The notes under the pieces are model-generated. The model was not told the origin of the DNA. It saw only the letters and a list, made by a program, of their open reading frames with translations, and made no database searches. From Gryllotalpicola protaetiae (GTDB lineage Bacteria; Actinomycetota; Actinomycetes; Actinomycetales; Microbacteriaceae), in contig NZ_CP032624.1 of NCBI RefSeq assembly GCF_003627055.1, positions 3,583,394 through 3,647,393 of the forward strand: a stretch of 64,000 nucleotides of DNA, in the 5' to 3' direction. Numbering within the stretch: the stretch's first letter is position 1; each line of letters begins with the position of its first letter. The position numbers were made by a program, and so were the translations under genes. Shown here one piece after another: positions 51,496-61,600 of the stretch.

Positions 51496-53823
51496 TCACG
51501 CGAACTGGATGACGAGTCCGCCGTCAGCACCGTGCTCGATCCGGCTGAGACACAGCAGCCTCACGATGTCGCGGTTGATGCGCTTCTTCATCTCTTCGAA
51601 GGCGAAATAGGCCTCTCGGCGATATTCGTACTCGACCTTGTGCTGCGCGACGTTCCGGTCTTGCACGACCGTCTTCAGCTGCTCGAGGAAGTCGACCTGC
51701 TCGATCCAGGCGACGTCGATCGCCTTGAGGAACACGATGTTCTGGAAGCGCGCGAACACATCGGGGTCGGCGAGCGTGTCGGCCTTGTCCTGAACGGCGC
51801 GCGCGAACTCCGACGACAGGAAGTCGTGAACCTTCCGGTCATCGCCGGTGTCGAGCGTGTCGAAGCCCGCAGGCAGGCGGTAGCTCAGATTGTCGAAGAC
51901 GTACCTCATCACGGCGCCCGGCTTCTGCCAGGCACGGCCGGCCGCGGCATCCGTCAGCACCCCGGCCGCGATCGTCTGCAGATCGTGACGAGTGATCGGT
52001 GCGCCCGTGATGATCTGGTTGCGCAGGGCGTAGACGAGGTCGCGCTGCCGTGACATCGCGACGTCGAAGTCCTTCGACAGCTTCCTGGCGCCGCTCGCGC
52101 TGTCTTCACTGGCGCGCTGAGCTCGGTCGAGCAATCGGCTCATCGTGCTCGGGCTCCGGCGCCGCTTATGCAGGTCCTCGTGCTTGATCGAGCCGAATCT
52201 GACGAAGATGTCGTCCTCGAGCGACGCGTAGAACCGGCTGCTGCCCGGGTCGCCCTGCCGGCCGCTGCGGCCGCGCACCTGGCCCTCGACGCGGCGGTTC
52301 GGCAGCTTCTCGGTGCCGATGATCACGAGGCCGCCGAGCTCCTTCGATTCATCCGTCAGCTTGATGTCGGTGCCGCGCCCGGCGATCAAGGTTGCGACCG
52401 TGATCGCGCCCCTGCGGCCGGCCTCACGCACCATCTCGGCCTCTTTCGCCTCGCTCAGGGCGTTGAGCAGGTTGTGCTCGATGCCGCGGTCGAGCAGGTA
52501 TTGCGAGAACGTCACCGAGCTCTTCACCGACCCTGTCGTGAGCAGGATGGGGCGGCCCGTGTGCCGGACCTCGTCGACGTAGTCGAGGATCCGGCGCTCC
52601 TTGTCCGACACCGACGCGAGCACCACGTCAGGCTCGTCCTGGCGGATCACGGGCCGGTAGGTGGGGATCTCGACGACCTCCGTGCCGTACGAGGTGAGCA
52701 GCTCCTTCTCCGACCCGCGCGCCGTTCCGGTCATCCCACCCATGGTCTCGAACATGAGGAACAGGTTCTGATAGGTGACGGACGCCATCGCCCGGTTCTC
52801 GGTCGTGATCTCGAGACCCTCGCGCGCCTCGATCGCCTGATGCAGCCCGCCCTGCAGCTTGTTGCCCTCGAGCAGTCGCCCCGTGACCGAACTGAGCAGA
52901 ACGAGATTGCCGCCCATCGCCATGTAGTCCCGCATCGCCTGAAAGCCCGTACGCGCGCGCAGCGCAAGGTAGACATGGCGGTTGAGCTGGAAGTACTCGG
53001 GCGCGTAGAGGTTGTCAAGGTGGAAGTACCGGTTGCCCGCCGCGATGCCGTCGTCGGTGAGCTTGACCGCGCCGGTGCTCTCGTCGTACTCGAAGTCGGA
53101 GTCCTCGCGGAGGGTCGCGACGAACTCGGCCGCCAGCGGGTACAGGTTCGACTGCACCCGCGGTGAGCCGGAGATGACGAGCGGCATCTGCGCGAGGTCG
53201 AGGAGCACCGCATCCGCTTCGTCGATGAGCACGTAGTTGAACGGCCGCAGGTACTTCTCGTCGCTCGTGCCGACGAGGTTCTCGAGCAGGTAGTCGAAGC
53301 CGAGCTTGTCGCTCGTGGTGTAGACGACGTCGGCTGCGTAGTTCGCCTTCTTCTGCGTTGCGGTGAAGTCGGGCGCGCCCGCTTCCGGCACGGCGACTGC
53401 GAGGCTCAGGCCCATGAATTCGAACACGGGGCGGAACTCCTCGGCGTCTCGTCGCGCCAGGTATCCGTTGACCGTGACCAGGATCACCCCGCGCCCCGTG
53501 AGCGCGTTGAGATACAGCGGCAGTGTCGCAGTGAGACTCTTGCCCTCGCCCGTCTTCATGGCGGCGATGTTGCCCTGGTGCATCACGATGGCGGCGAGCA
53601 GCTGATTCTCGTAGGGGAACTTCCCCACGACGCGCAGGTCAGCTTCGCGCACGGCCGCGTACGCCTCAGGCAGAAGGCGGTCGAGCGGCTCGCCCTGCGC
53701 GACGCGGTCGCGGAACTCCCCCGTCTTGCCGCGGAGCTCGCTGTCGCTCAGAGCTCGCATGGCCTCCTGATGCGCGTTGATGCGCTCGATGAGCCGTCTG
53801 TTGCGCCCCTCATTGTTGGCCAT
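51496..53823 (-). CDS. secA2: Accessory Sec translocase ATPase SecA2
   Basis: A 775-residue SecA2 of the accessory Sec type. Walker A is TGEGKS at residues 91-96 (preceded by PYENQLLAAIVMHQGNIAAMK), the DEAD box is VLIDEADAVLLDLAQ, and downstream motifs are GGMTGTARGSEKEL, LIAGRGTDIKL and GRSGRQGDPGSSRFYASLEDD. It is shorter than housekeeping SecA and lacks the C-terminal linker and zinc-binding CxCxS tail. The start overlaps the asp3 stop by 14 bp. Presence of secY2 and asp genes separates it from mycobacterial SecA2. Confidence 0.93.
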   Translation of the reverse strand: MANNEGRNRRLIERINAHQEAMRALSDSELRGKTGEFRDRVAQGEPLDRLLPEAYAAVREADLRVVGKFPYENQLLAAIVMHQGNIAAMKTGEGKSLTATLPLYLNALTGRGVILVTVNGYLARRDAEEFRPVFEFMGLSLAVAVPEAGAPDFTATQKKANYAADVVYTTSDKLGFDYLLENLVGTSDEKYLRPFNYVLIDEADAVLLDLAQMPLVISGSPRVQSNLYPLAAEFVATLREDSDFEYDESTGAVKLTDDGIAAGNRYFHLDNLYAPEYFQLNRHVYLALRARTGFQAMRDYMAMGGNLVLLSSVTGRLLEGNKLQGGLHQAIEAREGLEITTENRAMASVTYQNLFLMFETMGGMTGTARGSEKELLTSYGTEVVEIPTYRPVIRQDEPDVVLASVSDKERRILDYVDEVRHTGRPILLTTGSVKSSVTFSQYLLDRGIEHNLLNALSEAKEAEMVREAGRRGAITVATLIAGRGTDIKLTDESKELGGLVIIGTEKLPNRRVEGQVRGRSGRQGDPGSSRFYASLEDDIFVRFGSIKHEDLHKRRRSPSTMSRLLDRAQRASEDSASGARKLSKDFDVAMSRQRDLVYALRNQIITGAPITRHDLQTIAAGVLTDAAAGRAWQKPGAVMRYVFDNLSYRLPAGFDTLDTGDDRKVHDFLSSEFARAVQDKADTLADPDVFARFQNIVFLKAIDVAWIEQVDFLEQLKTVVQDRNVAQHKVEYEYRREAYFAFEEMKKRINRDIVRLLCLSRIEHGADGGLVIQFA

Positions 53824-54262
53824 GTTCGTCCACCTCCAGAAGCGCGAACGAGGCGAACTCGAGCCGGTCGCAGCCCGCGTTCAGCAGGCGGATCGTGTAG
53901 TGGTGGCAGTCGGCGGGGTATTCGAACGAGCGGCTCGGCGCGTACAGCACCTCGGTGCGCAGCAACCCGTTGAACCTGTCGTAGTAGCGCACGTCGAAGA
54001 TGACGCTGTCTGCGGGGGTCGCGGCGATGACCGCGTCGATCCGGTAGGTCTTCCCATGGTGCAGCAGCGGCAGCGACGGTGCGCCGCGGACCGACTGGTA
54101 GTCGGTGTATGAGTACCACTCCTGAAGCGTCGTGCCGCTCGGCATCAGGCGGTTCACGACCTCGATTTCGCCTGTCGCCTTCAGCGTGAGCGCCGAGCCA
54201 TAGAGGGATGCCCGGCTGTTGGGGCTTCCCCACCGCACGATGGCGATCTCGCCCCGCCTCAT
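53810..54262 (-). CDS. asp3: Accessory Sec protein Asp3
   Basis: A 150-residue protein matching Asp3 in size, position and pattern: IVRWGSPNSRASLYGSALTL, GTTLQEWYSYTDYQSVRGAPSLPLL and a predominantly beta C terminus with FDVRYYDRFNGLL. In streptococci Asp3 bridges Asp1 and Asp2 in a complex that binds the preprotein and SecA2. Its ATG overlaps the asp2 stop (ATGA) and its stop overlaps the secA2 start. Confidence 0.85.
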   Translation of the reverse strand: MRRGEIAIVRWGSPNSRASLYGSALTLKATGEIEVVNRLMPSGTTLQEWYSYTDYQSVRGAPSLPLLHHGKTYRIDAVIAATPADSVIFDVRYYDRFNGLLRTEVLYAPSRSFEYPADCHHYTIRLLNAGCDRLEFASFALLEVDEHGQQ

Positions 54263-55776
54263 CGTGACTCCACGTATTCGTCGATGACACGGCGGTACTG
54301 GTTGAGGAACCAGGTGACGATGGACGCACTGTCGTCATTGTGCCGGCCCTGGTAGCCCCGGGCGATCACTGTCGTCGGCTTGCCCGTCTGGGAGTTCAGA
54401 AGGGTGTAGTAGGCCTGGTCGTCGTAGTCGTCCTGCATCATGTACGACATCAGGATCTTGGTGTCGCCGAACCCGGGCTCCCCGTTCCAGCGGTCGATCA
54501 GCCCCTGCGTGAACGAGTCGACGGAGATCCGGTTCCCATCGCCGTCGGTCCTGTCCCAGAAGTTCACCATGTCGAAGACGGTGAGGAAGTCCCTCGGCCT
54601 CACGAGCCGCCCGCGTTCGGCGACGTAGCCGAGGTCGATGATCGGCTTGCCGGCGATGATCGCCTGCGCGTTGAACTGCGAGCCGTAGTACAGCGCGCCG
54701 AACGACCCCATGGAGAGGCCGGAGAAGATCACGTCCTCTTCGCGGAACCCCAGCGAATCGATGAGCTCGCGGATCACCTGCCGCACCTGGCCCTCAAGCT
54801 CATCGCTGCCGAGGTAGAACCGACCTCCCTCGAGGCGTGGGTCGGAGAACAGCAGAAACGGATGCCCCAGACCGGCCATCATGAAGAAGCCTTCGAACCC
54901 CTCCGCCGGTCGGTACCCAGCGAAGTAGATGTTGAGCGGCGGCTTCAGGTCGCCCGGGTGGAAGTAGTAGAAGAGCTCCTCGCGCCGCGAGTCGACCAGT
55001 CGCTTCCCGCCCGGAATGAACTGGCCGGCCCCGAGCCGCGAATGCCGGTAGTGGATGGGGCCGACTTTCACGAGGCCGTGGCCGCGCGCGAAGATCGAGC
55101 ACGACAGGTAGCCGCTGCTCGCGTGCTCGAAGACGATCGGCTCGGCGAGCTCCGCCTGCGAGTAGGTTCGCTGGTCGGCGATGACGTCTGAACTGCCGCT
55201 TCGAATGAGTTGCACGACGAGCTCGAGCTCGACGCCGGAATCGGTCACGAACTCGGGCCAGATTTCGAGCGCGCGCTGGTTCTCATAGAGGATGTTCTCC
55301 TTCCATGCCACCAGCTGTCGGAAATCCCCATCGTGACCGATCGTCGTCGCGAGATAGGCGCTGCCGTCGTACCAGGCGTCCGCGGTGTGGAAGGGAGAGA
55401 TCAGCACCTTGCGCAGCTCGAGCTTCTGGCCGAACGGCTTCGCGAAGAACTGGCGCGGAAGCCTGTCGACGATGGCCTGGCGGTCGTCCAGCGCGTCGTA
55501 GACCGCCATCTTCTGTGTGAAGAACCGCTCGTACTCAGTGCCGAACTCGGCCCGCAGCGACCGCGCGACGATCACCGTGTAGGGCGCCAGGGCCGAGTCG
55601 ATCGCCTGCAGCTTCGACAGCTCGCACACCGCATCGACGATGGTGACGTCGACGCGGCCGATGAGGAGCGGGTCGAACCCGAACTCGTCATCGACGTCGA
55701 CGAACGCCCACTCGACGCCGTGCGGAACGCGGAACGACATCGACCAGTCGTCACGGCCGATCTGCAGAACCCGCAT
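54259..55776 (-). CDS. asp2: Accessory Sec protein Asp2 (acetyltransferase-like)
   Basis: A 505-residue Asp2. The C-terminal half is an alpha/beta-hydrolase fold with nucleophile elbow SGLSMGSFG (Ser355) and a late histidine in GYQGRHNDDSA near residue 480, consistent with a Ser-Asp-His triad. In streptococci Asp2 is both part of the Asp1-3 complex and an O-acetyltransferase acting on GlcNAc residues of the adhesin. The start MRVLQIGRDDW overlaps the asp1 3' end by 26 bp. Confidence 0.88.
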   Translation of the reverse strand: MRVLQIGRDDWSMSFRVPHGVEWAFVDVDDEFGFDPLLIGRVDVTIVDAVCELSKLQAIDSALAPYTVIVARSLRAEFGTEYERFFTQKMAVYDALDDRQAIVDRLPRQFFAKPFGQKLELRKVLISPFHTADAWYDGSAYLATTIGHDGDFRQLVAWKENILYENQRALEIWPEFVTDSGVELELVVQLIRSGSSDVIADQRTYSQAELAEPIVFEHASSGYLSCSIFARGHGLVKVGPIHYRHSRLGAGQFIPGGKRLVDSRREELFYYFHPGDLKPPLNIYFAGYRPAEGFEGFFMMAGLGHPFLLFSDPRLEGGRFYLGSDELEGQVRQVIRELIDSLGFREEDVIFSGLSMGSFGALYYGSQFNAQAIIAGKPIIDLGYVAERGRLVRPRDFLTVFDMVNFWDRTDGDGNRISVDSFTQGLIDRWNGEPGFGDTKILMSYMMQDDYDDQAYYTLLNSQTGKPTTVIARGYQGRHNDDSASIVTWFLNQYRRVIDEYVESR

Positions 55777-57298
55777 ACGCCACCCCCATCCTGATGAGCT
55801 CCCACCGGCCGAGGACTTCGCGTGCGCTGAAGAGGTCCTCAAGAACCCTGCACTGCACGAGCGACTGGTTCCAGTGCTCGAGGCCCGTCAGGTAGTGGTC
55901 GAGGGCCGTCGGCAGCGCGGCGTCGTCACCGATCACGAAGCCGTTGATCGGATGCGTGATCAGTTCCTGCTGGTAGCGATTGATCTGCGGTACGCCCGCG
56001 TCGACCGCTGCCGCGGCCAGTCGCCGGTGGACGGTCGCGCCGAGATCGACGAGCACGCGCGTCTTCGCCATTGTGCGGGTGAGTTCTTCCTCGCGGTCGA
56101 CGAAGGTCAGCTGGATGATCTCTTCGGGCCCTTCGGCGATGCCGACGTCGACGCCGAGGCGCGTCGTCTGGTCGCTCTCGAGCAGTCTGAGGTCGAGATG
56201 TTGGTAGCCGGCGATGACACGCTTCACGGCCTGCAGGTACTCGACGTCCTGCGAACGGAACGACAGGACGAGCAGCCGGGTGTGCTCGTTGTTCACGAGC
56301 TGTGTCGCGCTGCTGGCGATCGCGAAGTCGAGCTCGTCCGGAGAGATGTCGTCGGCGAACACGGAGATGTAGACCGTGGATTCGTTCGCGCTCGCGCCGA
56401 ATGTCGGGCGGCGCTCCAAGGGGTAGATCGCCAGCTCCGGCAGTGCCGCCGCCTCTCCGGGCTGCGCGGCGTCCGTGAAGACTGCGCCCGCGCGCTGCAG
56501 CAGGGCGCCCGACACCGCAGCCGGCCGGGCCGCCGAACGTGAGAGCACCAGCGTCTGCTCGCCGAGCGCCGACGCGACCAGTTCGTTGTGCTGCTCCGAG
56601 ATCGCGAGGACCACGGTATCGCCACCGTCCGCACGCCGACCGAGGAGATCGCCGAGGAATTCGGCCATCAGCGCCCCCCAGCTCTCATACGACGGGCTCT
56701 GGAAGCGGCCCTCGGGGTTCTGAACGACCTCGACACGGCCCGATGCGATGTCCTCGCTGACGACCACGTCTCCCGCGCGGGTCAGGTAGTACTGGGTCAC
56801 CGGGCGACCGGATTCATCGTGCATCAGCACGCTCGACAGGAATCCTCTGTCGTCGAAGATCCGCTCGACCGTCGGCATCCCGTCGCCGTAGTAGCGGATG
56901 GAGCGCAGTGTGCCGTCGCGCGCAAGGTAGACGCGCGCGTAGACGTCGGTCCCGCGCATCACGGTCACGATGAACGGGTTGTAGAAGAAGCTGACGTCGT
57001 CGGGCCATTCGAGCTCGAGGAAGTCGAGGGGCCGGGCATAGTCGTCGCCGAGCCCCTGCACTTCATCGAAGAACGACCAGTACGGCACGTCGAAGATGTT
57101 CTGGTCGTGCAGGAACCGTCGCAGGCTCGGCGCATAGTTGAGCACGATCAACGATGCGCCCTCTTCGCCCTGCTGGAAGATCTTGAGCTGCGTCACGGTG
57201 TCATCGGATGCCGCGGCGGCCGCGCTCTGGAACCAGACGCTGTCGGTGGAGTACCACGGACGCGTCGGGTTGTACCAGGCCGGTACGAAGTGGATCAT
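55751..57298 (-). CDS. asp1: Accessory Sec protein Asp1
   Basis: A 515-residue Asp1, opening with the family signature MIHFVPAWYNPTRPWYSTDS. In streptococcal work Asp1 has a GT-B-like fold and binds extended adhesin and anionic lipid; the C-terminal half here (DLGATVHRRLAAAAVDAGVPQINRYQ) fits that fold without an EX7E motif. Its ATG overlaps the secY2 stop (ATGA). There is no signal peptide or membrane segment. Confidence 0.9.
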   Translation of the reverse strand: MIHFVPAWYNPTRPWYSTDSVWFQSAAAAASDDTVTQLKIFQQGEEGASLIVLNYAPSLRRFLHDQNIFDVPYWSFFDEVQGLGDDYARPLDFLELEWPDDVSFFYNPFIVTVMRGTDVYARVYLARDGTLRSIRYYGDGMPTVERIFDDRGFLSSVLMHDESGRPVTQYYLTRAGDVVVSEDIASGRVEVVQNPEGRFQSPSYESWGALMAEFLGDLLGRRADGGDTVVLAISEQHNELVASALGEQTLVLSRSAARPAAVSGALLQRAGAVFTDAAQPGEAAALPELAIYPLERRPTFGASANESTVYISVFADDISPDELDFAIASSATQLVNNEHTRLLVLSFRSQDVEYLQAVKRVIAGYQHLDLRLLESDQTTRLGVDVGIAEGPEEIIQLTFVDREEELTRTMAKTRVLVDLGATVHRRLAAAAVDAGVPQINRYQQELITHPINGFVIGDDAALPTALDHYLTGLEHWNQSLVQCRVLEDLFSAREVLGRWELIRMGVAYAGSADRP

Positions 57299-58572
57299 GC
57301 CGTCACCCTGCCTGCGCGGCCCGTCAGCGAGAACGAGTACCTCGTGCCGAGTGTTGTGTCGGCGATCTCCTCATAGAGCATCCACAGCAGGCCGAGCAGG
57401 ATCATCAGCGTCTGCGGCGCGGTCAGCAGGAATTGCAGGTTCGGGTAGGTGCCGATGAAGTAGAGCGGCAGCCCGGTGAGAACGACCAGGAAGAGGCCGC
57501 TCAACCCGGCGAGCACGACGACGCGCCAACGGATGTGGTTGCGCGTCGCGTCGCCCGGCGGCACATGGTCGAAGTACTCGCCGCTGTTCTTCATGCGCTT
57601 CGCCGTCTCGCGGGGGTCGACGGTGAAGAGCCCGAAGAAGATCGTCAGGCCGAAGAGAAGCAGCAGATAGGCGGTGAATCCCACCGGGTTGCTGAGTCCC
57701 CACACCGACAGAAAGCCGGATGCCCCGGCCGACGCCGCCGGGATGACCGCACCGACGGCGTGCACGACGTACTGCGGGATCGCGATGAGCGCGAGGCCGT
57801 ACATGATGGGCGACGCGCCCGCGGGGTTGAGCTTGATCGGCAGATAGGACACACCGGTGAATCCGCTGTCGATCGAGACCTTGTTGACGTGCAGTCGCAG
57901 TTCCGCATTGCCGAGGAAGATGCCGATCAGGACGACGAGTACGCAGGCGAGCACGACCACCCCGAGCACGCCCTCGTAGCGGGCGGTTGCCGTCAGGTCG
58001 GGCAGCGCCTCGAAGTTCCGCATGGCCGTGATGACGATCTGATACAGGATGAACATCGTGATGCCGCCGAGGCCGAGCTCCTCGTTCCGCTTGGCGAGCC
58101 ACGCCACGACGATCGCTCCAGCGCTGAGGATCACGACGGTGACGATCTGGGCGTTGAGCGTGCCGTCGAGTGGGCCGAAGTCGAGGTCGTGGATCTTGTA
58201 GGTCGACATCAGGCTGATGGCCTGGATGATCGCGAGGATCACCATGAGGACGTATCTGGCACGGTCCTGCGTCGCCTCAGGAATCCGTCGCCCTCTCGCG
58301 ATCCGGCCGATGAAGAGGAACCGCCAGAGGATCGCGGCGCCCATCCACGGTCCGAGACCCAGCGAGAAGAACGACGGGGTGAAGAAGTTGCCGCCGGTGG
58401 CGACGTTGGCCGCGTTCAGGAGTCCGGTGCCAGCGGTGCTCGTGCCCGTCGATGTGCCGTGCAGCAGCGGGATCGGTATGTAACGGCCGATCATGAAGCA
58501 CACGAAGAACAGCGCCGTCCACAGCAGCTTGATCCTCAACGGCGCGAACTTGCCCTCACGAATCTGCGCCAC
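57295..58572 (-). CDS. secY2: Accessory Sec translocon channel SecY2
   Basis: A 425-residue SecY homologue with about ten transmembrane segments. It begins REGKFAPLRIKLLWTALFFVCFMIGRYIPIPLLHG and carries the plug/TM2 region FFTPSFFSLGLGPWMGAAILWRF and the TM7-8 area VSYLPIKLNPAGASPIMYG. The cytosolic C4-C5 loops are shorter than in housekeeping SecY, as in other SecY2 proteins. The start is GTG with GGGAGGGG directly upstream. It lies 33 bp downstream of the repeat-protein gene. Confidence 0.92.
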   Translation of the reverse strand: MAQIREGKFAPLRIKLLWTALFFVCFMIGRYIPIPLLHGTSTGTSTAGTGLLNAANVATGGNFFTPSFFSLGLGPWMGAAILWRFLFIGRIARGRRIPEATQDRARYVLMVILAIIQAISLMSTYKIHDLDFGPLDGTLNAQIVTVVILSAGAIVVAWLAKRNEELGLGGITMFILYQIVITAMRNFEALPDLTATARYEGVLGVVVLACVLVVLIGIFLGNAELRLHVNKVSIDSGFTGVSYLPIKLNPAGASPIMYGLALIAIPQYVVHAVGAVIPAASAGASGFLSVWGLSNPVGFTAYLLLLFGLTIFFGLFTVDPRETAKRMKNSGEYFDHVPPGDATRNHIRWRVVVLAGLSGLFLVVLTGLPLYFIGTYPNLQFLLTAPQTLMILLGLLWMLYEEIADTTLGTRYSFSLTGRAGRVTA

Positions 58573-58605
58573 ACCCCTCCCTTCCCGAACTCACGCGCCG
58601 TTCGC

Positions 58606-61600
58606 TCACTCTCGGTTCCGGTTTCCGAAGATGTTCAACGAAGACAGCAGCGACCCGATGCGCGACTGCGTGGCCGGCGCGGCGGATTCGCTCTGCAGAT
58701 AGCTCTCTGCCTGGGACATGCTCTCGATGACCGAATCGCTGACGGAGGATTCCGAATCGCTCGCCGACAGCGTGCCGCTCACGGATTCGTAGATCACGGA
58801 GCTGTCGGAGCTGCTGACCGAGTCAGTGCCGCTGGGCGCCGGCTGTACCGACTCGCTCTGCGCTGACTCGCTCGCTGACCCGCTGCCGAGGACCGACTGG
58901 GAGGCGCCCGAAGAGCGCGCATCCGTCTCGCTCGAGCGTGTGGACTCGCTCATGGAGACAGACGGGGATCCGCTGACGGATGCCGACGCGGACTCGCTCG
59001 TCGAGGCGGACTCACTGCCTGACGTCGACTCCGACTCACTGGTCGAGGCGGATTCACTGCCCGAAGTGGACCCGGACTCACTGGTCGACGCGGACTCACT
59101 CCCGGACGCGGACTCCGACCCACTGGTCGATGCCGACTCACTCGTCGAGACCGACTCACTCCCGGACGCGGACTCACTGGCCGACTGCGATCCACTCGTC
59201 GAGGCGGACTCACTGCCTGACGTCGACTCCGACTCACTGGTCGAGGCGGATTCACTGCCCGAAGTGGACCCGGACTCACTGGTCGACGCGGACTCACTCC
59301 CGGACGCGGACTCCGAGTCACTGGTCGAAGCGGACTCACTACCCGACGTCGATTCCGACTCACTCCCGGATGCGGACGCGGACTCACTGGCCGACTCCGA
59401 TCCACTCGTCGAGGCGGACGCGGACTCACTGGTCGAGGCGGATTCACTGACCGAAGTGGACTCGGACTCACTGGTCGATGCAGAATCACTCGTCGATGCC
59501 GACTCACTCTGCGACGTCGACCCACTCCCGGACGCGGACTCCGAGCCGCTGGTCGATGCCGACTCACTCGTCGAGACCGACTCGGACTCACTGGTCGATT
59601 CCGACTCGCTGACCGAGGCGGAATCACTGCCCGACGTGGACTCGGACTCACTCTGCGACGCCGACTCACTACCCGAGGTCGATTCAGATTCGCTGGTCGA
59701 CGCCGACTCACTACCTGACGTCGACTCGGACTGGCTGGTCGATCCCGACTCACTACCCGACGCCGACTCCGACTCACTCGTCGAGGCCGACTCACTCCCG
59801 GACGCGGACTCGGACTCACTGGCCGACTCCGATCCACTCGTCGAGACCGACGCGGACCCACTCGTCGATGCCGACTCACTCGTCGACTCCGACTCACTAC
59901 CCGACGTCGACTCCGACTCACTGGTCGACGCCGACTCACTACCCGAAGTGGATTCCGACTCACTCGTCGAGGCCGACTCACTCCCGGACGCGGACTCCGA
60001 CCCACTGGTCGACGCCGACCCACTGGTCGACGCCGACTCACTCGTCGACGTCGACTCACTACCCGAGGTCGACTCCGACTCACTCGTCGAGGCTGACTCA
60101 CTGGTCGACGCCGACTCACTACCCGAGGTCGAGGCCGACTCACTACCCGACGTCGACTCCGACTCACTGGTCGACGCCGACTCACTACCCGAAGTGGATT
60201 CCGACTCACTCGTCGAGGCCGACTCACTCGACGAGGCTGACTCACTATCCGACGTCGACTCCGACTCACTGGTCGACGCCGACTCACTACCCGAAGTGGA
60301 TTCCGACTCACTCGTCGAGGCCGACTCACTCGACGAGGCTGACTCACTATCCGACGTCGACTCCGACTCACTGGTCGACGCCGACTCACTACCCGAAGTG
60401 GATTCCGACTCGCTGGTCGATGCGGACTCGCTACCCGAAGTGGACTCGGACTCGCTGGTCGATCCCGACTCACTCTGCGATACCGACTCACTACCCGACG
60501 CCGACTCCGACTCACTGGTCGACGCCGACTCACTACCCGAAGTGGATTCCGACTCGCTGGTCGATGCGGACTCGCTACCCGAAGTGGACTCGGACTCACT
60601 GGTCGATCCCGACTCACTCTGCGATACCGACTCACTACCCGACGCCGACTCCGACTCACTGGTCGATGCGGACTCACTGGTCGATGCGGACTCGCTACCC
60701 GATGTCGAGGCCGACTCACTACCCGAGGTTGACTCCGACTCACTCGTCGAGGCTGACTCACTATCCGACGTCGACTCCGACTCACTGGTCGACGCCGACT
60801 CACTACCCGAAGTGGACTCGGACGCACTGTCCGACTCCGAGCCACTCGTCGAGACCGACTCGGACGCACTGGTCGATCCCGACTCACTCTGCGATACCGA
60901 CTCACTACCCGACGCCGACTCCGACTCGCTGGTCGATGCGGACTCGCTACCCGAAGTGGACTCGGACTCACTGGTCGACTCCGATCCACTCGTCGAGACC
61001 GACTCGGATTCACTGGTCGAGGCCGACTCACTACCCGACGTCGACTCCGACTCACTGGTCGACGCCGACTCACTCTGCGACGTCGACCCACTCCCGGACG
61101 CGGACTCCGAGCCACTGGTCGATTCCGACTCGCTGACCGACGCGGAATCACTGCCCGACGTGGACTCGGACTCACTCTGCGACGTCGACTCACTACCCGA
61201 GGTCGACTCCGACTCACTGGTCGACGCCGACTCACTACCCGAAGTGGACTCGGACGCACTGTCCGACTCCGAGCCACTCGTCGAGACCGACTCGGACGCA
61301 CTGGTCGATCCCGACTCACTCTGCGATACCGACTCACTACCCGACGCCGACTCCGACTCGCTGGTCGATGCGGACTCGCTACCCGAAGTGGACTCGGACT
61401 CACTGGTCGACTCCGACTCACTCGTCGATGCGGACTCACTGGTCGATGCGGACTCGCTACCCGATGTCGAGGCCGACTCACTACCCGAAGTGGATTCCGA
61501 CTCACTACCCGAGGCCGACTCACTCCCGGACGCGGACTCGGACTCACTGGTCGACTCCGACTCACTGGTCGACGCCGACTCACTACCCGAAGTGGACTCG

